NCBI GenBank assembly: GCA_964531225.1
Contig: CAZHDB010000006.1
Location: 13,611 to 77,610, forward strand
DNA length: 64,000 nucleotides
Direction of reading: 5' to 3'
Origin: CAZHDB01 sp964531225
GTDB taxonomy: Archaea; Thermoproteota; Thermoprotei_A; Sulfolobales; Desulfurococcaceae
Positions 57,219 to 64,000 of this stretch are shown here, piece after piece; the stretch's first letter is position 1; every line of letters begins with the position of its first letter. The position numbers were made by a program, and so were the translations under genes. The notes beneath the pieces were generated by a model. That model saw nothing but the letters and a program-made list of their open reading frames with translations. It had not been told where the DNA came from and did not search any database.

Positions 57219-57479
57219 ATGATTAAGTTAAAGAAACTAGCATATATAATACTATCCGGATTTAGGCTCATACTGCTAATATTACAAATTTCTTCAATAT
57301 ATTTAGCATATAAACTTAGACTCTGGCTTATAAGATGGAGTTCTACAAGGAGATTTAGGAAAATTCTAAAAAGAAATGATCTTCCCTCAGACCTCATCAG
57401 TGAATTGGAGCTAATTTATGCAAAGGAGCTAAAGAAAAAATTAAAAGTTTCAATTATGAGACTGGGTTTTGCTAGATAA
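57219..57479 (+). CDS. Small single-helix membrane protein
   Basis: An 86-residue protein with one hydrophobic helix (about residues 9-32) followed by a basic, helical cytoplasmic tail (RLWLIRWSSTRRFRKILKRN). Unrecognised. It lies 10 bases after the winged-helix gene and converges on the inositol synthase gene, 4 bases apart. Confidence 0.55.
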   Translation: MIKLKKLAYIILSGFRLILLILQISSIYLAYKLRLWLIRWSSTRRFRKILKRNDLPSDLISELELIYAKELKKKLKVSIMRLGFAR

Positions 57480-57483
57480 GAGT

Positions 57484-58593
57484 TCAATATGGTTCTATAT
57501 ATCTAGGCGATATGCTAATCCCTAGTCTATCAAGTTCTTCATATAATTTATGAAGAGCTGCTACATCAGAACTTATTGGAAGAGGCGGATATTTAAAGTA
57601 CGGTGCTGATGCCCATGGAGGGCAACCATATACCTCTTTCTCCATAAGTACTTTGGCTAATCTTATTACATCAACTAGTACAGCAGTAGCCATGGCCTTA
57701 TCATCGACTTCAAGCTTTAGATCTATTTTAACAGGCATTTCCATAAATGCTTTTGCAAGTATGTATATGTACGCTACCTTCTTATTTCCAAGGAATGGTA
57801 TGTATCCACTCGGCCCAGCATAGATCTTTCTAAGGATCTTATTTGGATCAGGTTGTGTAGATGCTACAGCCATTGTCTTACTTATATGTTTACTATATAA
57901 CCTACTATGATCAGTCATGTTTTTGAAATCACTATTACCTCCTACATTAAGTTGATAAGACTCTATGATTGAAGCTCCTCTCCATGTTATGAGGCTGGCT
58001 AGTGTTCTATGAACTATTGTTGCACCAAGCTGTCCTTTTATATCATCACCTAATAGTAATGCTCTTTTTCCGTAAAATATTTCTTTGAAGATATCATTAG
58101 ATGCTATGAATTCAGGTATACAATTAATAAATGAAATGCCTGCCTCTGCAGCTACTTTAGCATAAAATCTCGTAGCATAGAAACTACCTACAGGCAATAA
58201 ATTAATGAGCATATCTAGATCATTTTCTCTAATCTCCTTTACTAACAAATCCTTAGAGGGCTCATTACTATTTAATGGAGCAAAATCCTCCATCATGTAA
58301 GAAGCCACGCCATCAAGTATCTTACCCATTCTAACAATTACACCTGTTTCCGGCAGATCAACTAACCTTGGTACTAGATTAGGTGGTGCAAAAATGGCTT
58401 CTGAGAGATCCCTGCCCACCTTATATTTTGATATATCAATAGCATAAACTATTTCGATATCAGAAATTTTATAACCATCTATATTATGATGTATAAGGCC
58501 CTTCGTAGAACCAGTTCTTTTATAGTATTCTATTGCTTGGACAAGCATAGAGGCAATATTACCAATACCTATTAGACCTACATGAATAGCCAT
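57484..58593 (-). CDS. ino1: Inositol-1-phosphate synthase
   Basis: A 369-residue NAD-dependent isomerase converting glucose-6-phosphate to inositol-1-phosphate, for archaeal inositol lipids and the thermolyte di-myo-inositol phosphate. Visible markers are VGLIGIGNIASMLV (Rossmann), INCIPEFIAS, and NVGGNSDFKNM (active-site NGGN-type), then the DKAMATAVLVDVIRL part. ATG 58593 is preferred: the longer frame to 58605 begins with GTG inside the GGTGATA ribosome site region. Confidence 0.92.
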   Translation of the reverse strand: MAIHVGLIGIGNIASMLVQAIEYYKRTGSTKGLIHHNIDGYKISDIEIVYAIDISKYKVGRDLSEAIFAPPNLVPRLVDLPETGVIVRMGKILDGVASYMMEDFAPLNSNEPSKDLLVKEIRENDLDMLINLLPVGSFYATRFYAKVAAEAGISFINCIPEFIASNDIFKEIFYGKRALLLGDDIKGQLGATIVHRTLASLITWRGASIIESYQLNVGGNSDFKNMTDHSRLYSKHISKTMAVASTQPDPNKILRKIYAGPSGYIPFLGNKKVAYIYILAKAFMEMPVKIDLKLEVDDKAMATAVLVDVIRLAKVLMEKEVYGCPPWASAPYFKYPPLPISSDVAALHKLYEELDRLGISISPRYIEPY

Positions 58594-58746
58594 ATTTATC
58601 ACCATAAATATTCATATCTATAAATATTTATATAGACAAATATAAGATTGTTGTTCTATCATTTACTTAATTTAGATGGAATTAACGAAGCTAAAGTGTT
58701 ATACTTAAAAATATGCTTCACATAGTATATGATCTGGTGTCTAAAA

Positions 58747-59058
58747 TTGTCTGTAAAAGCATTAGAGAGGTTGAAGAGGAAAATAACAATTGAAAATTTA
58801 TGGATGTATATAATAAGGATCTTGGTGGAACAAGAGCCGTTAAGGGCCTATGATATTAAAGTTTTATTAAGAGAAAAGTATGGAATTAAACCAGCAACTG
58901 TAACCGTTTATTCTGTTATATATCGTATGGCAAGTGATAATCTCATTAAACCAGTCCAAGTCTATGGTGAAACAAGATATAGAGTTACGGAACAAGGTAA
59001 GATAGCTTTAAAGAAAGCTATAGAATTACTTGAAGAAACAGTTAATAAACTCAAATAA
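58747..59058 (+). CDS. PadR-family transcription regulator
   Basis: A 103-residue winged-helix protein of the PadR type (AYDIKVLLREKYGIKPATVTVYSVIYRMASDNLI), with a short C-terminal helix for dimerisation. PadR regulators often control neighbouring drug or ABC-2 exporters; the ABC cluster begins 223 bases downstream. I choose TTG 58747 behind CTGGTGT; ATG 58729 would add seven residues. Confidence 0.75.
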   Translation: MSVKALERLKRKITIENLWMYIIRILVEQEPLRAYDIKVLLREKYGIKPATVTVYSVIYRMASDNLIKPVQVYGETRYRVTEQGKIALKKAIELLEETVNKLK

Positions 59059-59188
59059 TTAGCAAGACCAATTATCTAGTCTCCGAATAATTATTTACCA
59101 TTATTCATTGAATCCAATAAATGATCTTCTAGGAAAAATTTAATAGTGATTTCCATCTATGCTAGAAAATTTGATAATGGTGATTAAT

Positions 59189-59278
59189 ATGAGGATTTCG
59201 TACTAAAGTCTTCTAAACCTAGCTTCCTGGTTTGAGATAGGTCTAATTTATCATGTTTTACTTTTACTTGAGGTGTAA
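59189..59278 (+). pseudogene. Possible broken 30-codon ORF with strong ribosome site
   Basis: GGTGAT (59180-59185) precedes ATG 59189, but the frame stops after five codons (MRISY, TAA at 59204-59206). It continues open to TAA at 59276-59278 with a hydrophobic sequence. The final stop overlaps the ribosome site of the ABC gene, as in operons. Either a minimal leader peptide or a small membrane gene with a nonsense change. Confidence 0.35.
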
Positions 59279-59281
59279 TAA

Positions 59282-60292
59282 TTGAGTGAAGCCATAATTG
59301 CTAGAGATCTAGAGAAAACATATATAATTAAAAGGGGATTTATAAGGAGAAGATCTGAGAAGGTAAAGGCACTTAGAGGTGTTAGCTTTAGCATTAAACG
59401 TGGAGAGGTCTTTGGACTTCTTGGACCAAATGGCGCTGGTAAGACTACCACTGTAAAGATTCTTTCAACATTATTGCTACCAGATAATGGTAGAGCATGG
59501 ATACTGGGATATGATATACTAAATGAGCCACAAAAGGTTAGAGAAATCATAGGAGTATCTCTTAGTGTTGAACGCGGTTTCTTCTGGAAACTAACTGGAT
59601 ATGAAAACCTAAAATACTTTGGATTACTACGTGGCCTTGAAGGAAAATATCTTGAAGAGAGAATAAATTATGTATTGAATATTGTTGGTTTAAGAAAGCT
59701 TGGAGGAGATCGTAAATATTTCGAGGAATTTAGTCTTGGAATGAAGGCTAGGCTAAGTATTGCCCGTGCACTCTTACATGACCCCAGTGTACTAATACTT
59801 GATGAACCTACATTAGGCTTAGACCCATATAGTGCACGTACTATACGCGAATTACTAGTAAAGCTTGCCAAGGAAGAGGGTAAAACAGTACTTATAACCT
59901 CACATAATATGTTCGAGGTAGAAATGATCTGTGATCGTGTTGCAATAATTAATGAAGGTATAATAATAGCTCAAGGAACAATTGCTGAGCTTAAAAGGCT
60001 TGTTTCGAAAGAAATACCAGTTATTATAGAGGCTTGGAGGCCAGGATTAACAAGCCATATTGTTATTGGAAGTATACAGAGAAAACTAGGTTTTAAGGTT
60101 ATAGTCACCGTTAGTGAAGAAGGTCTTACAAAAATAAAGGCTCTTGTCCCACTTGGTGAAGAAGATAAGTTCATACATGAAGTTATAGAAGTTCTCCATA
60201 AACTAGGTGCTAGAATTAGATTGGCTAAGACAATGGAGCCTTCGTTAGAAGATGTATTTATAAAACTTACCGGAGGGTTTGAGTGGAAATGA
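59282..60292 (+). CDS. ABC-2 type transporter ATPase
   Basis: A 336-residue ATPase with Walker A GPNGAGKT, signature EFSLGMKAR and ILDEPTLGLDP. A C-terminal regulatory extension of about 90 residues is present, longer than in the NatA-like protein at 54.2 kb. It serves the two permeases that follow. Start is TTG with GAGGTGT (59270-59276) before it. A PadR gene lies upstream. Confidence 0.9.
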   Translation: MSEAIIARDLEKTYIIKRGFIRRRSEKVKALRGVSFSIKRGEVFGLLGPNGAGKTTTVKILSTLLLPDNGRAWILGYDILNEPQKVREIIGVSLSVERGFFWKLTGYENLKYFGLLRGLEGKYLEERINYVLNIVGLRKLGGDRKYFEEFSLGMKARLSIARALLHDPSVLILDEPTLGLDPYSARTIRELLVKLAKEEGKTVLITSHNMFEVEMICDRVAIINEGIIIAQGTIAELKRLVSKEIPVIIEAWRPGLTSHIVIGSIQRKLGFKVIVTVSEEGLTKIKALVPLGEEDKFIHEVIEVLHKLGARIRLAKTMEPSLEDVFIKLTGGFEWK

Positions 60293-61104
60293 AGTATGTC
60301 AAAGCTGTTATGAAGGCTAATCTATATGCATTTATTTGCTGGATGAAGAATAATAGGAGCTTTGCATTCTTTATGCTATTTTGGCCATATATGATGGCAT
60401 TCTTCCTCTTTGGACTTGGCAGTATATTGGGTAGTATTGAAGAATATAAGGTTAGAATGCAGATAGCTAATCCAATACTCTATATACTAGCTTCAAGCAG
60501 TATCATGGTATCAAGTATAAGCATTATAGACAATGTAGCAGGCGACCTATTAAGACATAGATGGATAGGTACATTACCTTATATTATTTCCTCTCCTCCC
60601 AGATTCATTGTCTATGCTATTGCGGGACCTATACCTGCAACAATGTTGTCAAGCTTCATTAGCTTATCCAGTATTCTACCTGCTGCCTTATATTTTGAGG
60701 GTATAATGGGTGGAGTGAAGATATTCATTGTATTATGCTATATTTATTTAGCTATGATCCCATTAATTGGTATCGCTGTAATTGTTGGTGGTTTATCACT
60801 TGTAGTAGGTGAAGAAGCAAATATTGCTGGATTTCTAACACCATTTATATTACTCGTTTCAGGAGTGTTTTATCCACAAACCATTTTACCATTAATACTC
60901 CAATTAATTGGTAGATGCCTTCCATTAGTATACGTTGTTGATGCCACCAAACTACTCGCTACATATACCGTTCCACCATTAAGTACATTATTGACTATAG
61001 CTGGATTTCTAATCGGCTTATCTATTATATATAATGGAATCTCTACTCCCGGCATGTTCTTTATAGAAAGAAAAGTTTTAAGGGAAGGCGTCTATGAGGA
61101 GTAA
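60289..61104 (+). CDS. ABC-2 type transporter permease
   Basis: A 271-residue permease with about six membrane helices, of the DrrB/ABC-2 type. Overlaps the ATPase gene; ATG 60289 is preferred to GTG 60283, both fit GGAGGG. It overlaps the next permease by 11 bases, so the two form one membrane module. Confidence 0.85.
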   Translation: MKYVKAVMKANLYAFICWMKNNRSFAFFMLFWPYMMAFFLFGLGSILGSIEEYKVRMQIANPILYILASSSIMVSSISIIDNVAGDLLRHRWIGTLPYIISSPPRFIVYAIAGPIPATMLSSFISLSSILPAALYFEGIMGGVKIFIVLCYIYLAMIPLIGIAVIVGGLSLVVGEEANIAGFLTPFILLVSGVFYPQTILPLILQLIGRCLPLVYVVDATKLLATYTVPPLSTLLTIAGFLIGLSIIYNGISTPGMFFIERKVLREGVYEE

Positions 61105-61897
61105 CAAATTAATTAAAGCAATACTATGGCTACATTTAAAAAGGCTTGGAAGATACAAATATAGCTTCATAAATTATATATTGATTGATATAATGTGGTA
61201 CCTAATATTTCTACTAGGAGCTTTAATGTTTGTCCCTTCAGAAGAATATAGTATTACAACTGTTATCACTTTCTGGGGTATAGTATTATGGGCTATAATG
61301 AATAATAGCGTATGGCTCATAGCTGGATGGACATGGTTTATATTGTCAATGGGCCTTGTAGAAGAGCATTATATACGTAATGTTAATCCATTGGCATTCG
61401 TAGCTGGTAGATTTATTACTGGAATAAGTATTAGTTTAGCAACAATACCATTGATACTCATAATATTTACTGGAATAGCAGACATATCCTTGTTAATAGT
61501 ACATAATATTGCGTTACTCTTGCTAGGTATCTTACTAATAATAGGATATGCCACGCTATATGCTTTGACACTTGCCGCATTAAGCTTTCGCATACAAGTA
61601 CCGGGTACAATGCTTGATATCCTAAATATATTTATGTATATAGGCGGAGGATTAGGTGTACCTATTTCAAAAATGCCTGAGCAATTGAGATATGTGGCAT
61701 TAGCAATGCCATATACACATGCTGCAGAGATAGTGAGATACGGGGCACTTGGTATTGAACCATATTTGGGCCTGGTAAATGAGATATTTATAGCAATAAT
61801 ATATCTTCTTGGAATAGCATTAGTAACATATATTGTTGTACGAAGAGTTATGAATTATATAAGAATATATGGAGTAAGAGCTGTTGGAAGAATGTAG
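61094..61897 (+). CDS. ABC-2 type transporter permease (second subunit)
   Basis: A 267-residue permease of the ABC-2 type with six membrane helices, last gene of the PadR-linked cluster. Its separate presence beside another permease suggests a heterodimeric channel. It converges on the NAD(P)HX gene, 28 bases apart. Confidence 0.85.
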   Translation: MRSNKLIKAILWLHLKRLGRYKYSFINYILIDIMWYLIFLLGALMFVPSEEYSITTVITFWGIVLWAIMNNSVWLIAGWTWFILSMGLVEEHYIRNVNPLAFVAGRFITGISISLATIPLILIIFTGIADISLLIVHNIALLLLGILLIIGYATLYALTLAALSFRIQVPGTMLDILNIFMYIGGGLGVPISKMPEQLRYVALAMPYTHAAEIVRYGALGIEPYLGLVNEIFIAIIYLLGIALVTYIVVRRVMNYIRIYGVRAVGRM

Positions 61898-61925
61898 TAA
61901 TTCATGTATCGAAATTATATAAAAA

Positions 61926-63452
61926 TCATAATGCTATATTATATGTTGTTAAATGAATATCGAGGACATTATTAATAATCCTTGATAATACCTCGATAAT
62001 TCTTGTGGGAGATGGATTATCTTTCATAACATAGTAGATATAATCCCCAGCAAGACCATTTAAATAAGCAGCTATTGATGCAGACTCAAATGGATCATTA
62101 GTTCTAGCATACACTGCTCCAGCGATCCCAGCCAATACATCGCCTGTCCCCCCAATTGTCATACCTTGATTACCTGTCCTATTAAACCTGTAATTGTCGC
62201 CATAAACAATTATGTCAGTAGGGGCTTTCAGTAATATCGTTGCTTCAAGGGCTTTACTAGCCTCAATAAGTTTCTCAGTATCACTCCATGGATCACCTTT
62301 TAATGCTTCTCCTGTCAAAGCCTTGAATTCTCCACGATGAGGGGTTACTATGGCTTTCCATGCAAGTTTAGTCTCTCCATATATTATTCCCCTTAATCCA
62401 TCGGCATCAATAACTGTAGGTATTCTCCTATTAACAGCCCATTTAATGAATTCCATAGCAAATTCTACGGTCTCTGGATCCCTACCTAGACCGTTGCCAA
62501 ACACAATAGTATGGGGACGGAAATCAGCTACATATTTCTCAAGTATCTCTAGATCCCTTGGCTTAAAATGATCTCCGGGCACAGTAGCCGTTATGATCTC
62601 TGGTGTATAGCTTGCAATAACTCCACGAATATATTCTGGAATAACAACAAATGATAGATCTGCTCCAGTAGCTAGTGCAGCAACACCAGCTAATGCCGGT
62701 GCACCAGTATAATATCTTGATCCGCCAACAACTAGTACACGTCCCCCCATACCCTTATGTGCATCCTCAGGCTTACCCGGTATTCCATGAATAACGTCTC
62801 CAGGGCCTACAAATACCCATGAATCCGGTGGAATACCTATATTTGCAACAATGATCTCTCCAACGTATTCACGATTCTTTAAAAGGCCGGGCTTTATATC
62901 ATGCATAGTTACGGTTGCATCAGCCTTAAAAGCTGTCCCATGGATTTCACCAGTATCCGGGTTTAAGCCTGTTGGAGTATCTACTGCAACTTTTAATTTA
63001 GCATCAATAGAATTGGCCTTTTCAACATAATCTCTTATGATGCCTCGAAGCTCTCCTCGAACACCAGTACCTAAAAGAGCATCAACAATTACATCAGCAT
63101 CATTAATTACATCTGTATTACCATATTTATGTATTTTAATCGATTCAAGCCTAAGAACAATGTCTAGATTAGCTTTCGTATCTGGATGCTCAATAGCTTC
63201 CAATGGATAAGCCGGTAACAATTCAACATGATACCCTAGTCTAGATAAATACCGTGCAGCAACAAGCCCGTCGCCACCATTACCTCCTTTACCGAACATT
63301 ATTATGACTCTACCTGCCTCTTCAGGCGAAAGACTAGATGCAATATAGTCAGCAACATTTTTTCCAGCCGCCTCCATAAGCATCCTAAGAGATATGCCTA
63401 GCCCAATACAGTTTGTCTCAAGAATTCTCATTTCACGAGTAGATATAACCAA
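61926..63452 (-). CDS. nnr: Bifunctional NAD(P)HX epimerase/dehydratase
   Basis: A 508-residue fusion that repairs hydrated NAD(P)H. Residues about 1-215 form the YjeF N-terminal epimerase domain (MFGKGGNGGDGLVAARYL), and about 225-500 the ADP/ATP-dependent dehydratase of ribokinase fold (GGSRYYTGAPALAG; VIDADGLRG; GNQGMTIGGTGDVLAGIAG). Length and layout are standard for the fused archaeal and bacterial enzyme. It protects cells at high temperature, where hydration is fast. Confidence 0.93.
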   Translation of the reverse strand: MVISTREMRILETNCIGLGISLRMLMEAAGKNVADYIASSLSPEEAGRVIIMFGKGGNGGDGLVAARYLSRLGYHVELLPAYPLEAIEHPDTKANLDIVLRLESIKIHKYGNTDVINDADVIVDALLGTGVRGELRGIIRDYVEKANSIDAKLKVAVDTPTGLNPDTGEIHGTAFKADATVTMHDIKPGLLKNREYVGEIIVANIGIPPDSWVFVGPGDVIHGIPGKPEDAHKGMGGRVLVVGGSRYYTGAPALAGVAALATGADLSFVVIPEYIRGVIASYTPEIITATVPGDHFKPRDLEILEKYVADFRPHTIVFGNGLGRDPETVEFAMEFIKWAVNRRIPTVIDADGLRGIIYGETKLAWKAIVTPHRGEFKALTGEALKGDPWSDTEKLIEASKALEATILLKAPTDIIVYGDNYRFNRTGNQGMTIGGTGDVLAGIAGAVYARTNDPFESASIAAYLNGLAGDYIYYVMKDNPSPTRIIEVLSRIINNVLDIHLTTYNIAL

Positions 63453-63846
63453 GTCTAGTCACCAATTAAAGGATTGTAAAGCTTAAATAATTAATTTATT
63501 GATTAATAGCATGAACAAACGCTAGATCTAGCTCCAAGCGGATTATTTCCCATAACGATCTTTTACTAACGTTTATTGATTTAACAATTTTTCCAATCAT
63601 TGTTTATTAAAACATAATTATGTATATTAACTCAGGTTAATCTATAGATCTATGGCAGACTTCATATAGAATAAGACAACTAGAGAATATGTATTAGATT
63701 TTTCATTAATACTGCTAATTGCCTTTGCAGTATTAGCTAACATTAATATCGGGTTGTAATATTGGAATCATATACGTTATAGCCATAATCATATTAACCA
63801 ATTTTATAAGTCTCTTTATGTCTAATTTATTATGGTGGATGATAAT
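63453..63846. other. Intergenic region with possible remnant of a small membrane protein
   Basis: No sure gene is present. Around 63650-63760 one frame encodes a hydrophobic helix ending in TAA (EYVLDFSLILLIAFAVLA), and the next frame continues with another (IGIIYVIAIIILTNFISLF). An in-frame TAG also precedes the first helix. It may be a decayed two-helix membrane protein. The 3' end holds the promoter of the cysteine desulfurase. Confidence 0.3.
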
Positions 63847-64000
63847 TTGTTTGATCCTTATGAGATACGTAAGGATTTTCCCATACTTGAGAGGAAGGTA
63901 AATGGTAGAAAGCTTATTTATTTAGATAATGCTGCTACTACTCACAAGCCTAGACAAGTTATTGAAGCTATTGTTGAGTTCTATACAAAATATAATGCTA
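63847..64000 (+). CDS. sufS: SufS-type cysteine desulfurase, N-terminal part (cut by window edge)
   Basis: The first 51 codons show YEIRKDFPIL and GRKLIYLDNAATTHKPRQVI, of which the LDNAATT segment is diagnostic of the class II SufS/CsdA cysteine desulfurases that supply sulfur for Fe-S clusters. The start is set at TTG 63847 behind GGTGGATGAT (63834-63843); ATG 63832 lies in the same frame but inside that site. The rest of the gene, and any SufBCD genes, lie beyond the window. Confidence 0.88.
   Translation, partial: MFDPYEIRKDFPILERKVNGRKLIYLDNAATTHKPRQVIEAIVEFYTKYNA

Overview
The window looks like a chromosomal segment of a hyperthermophilic crenarchaeon of the Desulfurococcales, closest in character to a Staphylothermus-type genome. 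This is inferred from its style and gene content; no database was searched. The DNA is AT-rich. Genes are densely packed and often start with GTG or TTG behind GGTGAT/GAGGTG ribosome binding sites. The repertoire is archaeal: PINA-type PIN-ATPase, aTrm5 and Taw3 for wybutosine-type tRNA modification, archaeal AsnRS, inositol-1-phosphate synthase, archaeal S16 secreted protease, RibL-like FAD synthase, MinD-like ATPases with ferredoxin inserts, NifX-family proteins and C/D box sRNAs. No tRNA, rRNA, CRISPR array or insertion sequence was seen.

Layout. 1-9.5 kb: tail of a NifX-family gene, a C/D box sRNA, ThiL, a fucose-isomerase-like protein, a secreted GH99-like protein, an Fe-S/FMN flavoprotein, RibL-like FAD synthase, PyrF, a ThiF/MoaD (E1-like enzyme and ubiquitin-fold carrier) pair that converge and overlap, and a DUF835 membrane protein. 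9.5-17.5 kb: a second C/D sRNA, a DppA-type D-aminopeptidase and a six-gene minus-strand operon built round MoxR and DUF58. 17.5-28.7 kb: a radical SAM enzyme and a nucleoside handling block (phosphorylase, BMP binding protein, ATPase, two permeases, amidohydrolase deaminase) interrupted by a zinc dehydrogenase and PINA. 28.8-41.3 kb: GNAT, two MinD-ferredoxin ATPases plus NifX, Trm5, MscS, endonuclease III, AsnRS, an Lrp-type RAM domain, Taw3, a tRNA-binding OB-fold protein, a third C/D sRNA, an alkyltransferase and an SPL-like radical SAM protein.

41.4-54.1 kb is the decaying part. A secreted protein gene is broken by frameshifts and two stops, a fused TRAP permease has two frameshifts, and a GH38 alpha-mannosidase is intact except for one TGA exactly where the conserved Trp of its HxHxDxAW motif should be. 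The GH99-like gene near 2.9 kb may also carry a one-base T-run slip in its signal-peptide region. Together they suggest recent loss, or unusual decoding, of glycan degradation and solute uptake functions. 54.2-61.9 kb: two ABC-2 export systems, small helical and winged-helix proteins, inositol-1-phosphate synthase and a PadR regulator. The end holds the bifunctional NAD(P)HX repair enzyme and the start of a SufS-type cysteine desulfurase.

Points that may repay a second look are the interrupted genes, an unknown protein with a C-terminal PCNA-binding (PIP) motif, the ThiF/MoaD pair, the MinD/MinD/NifX set, a hairpin enclosing a TTG start, and a candidate structured RNA upstream of the broken TRAP gene.
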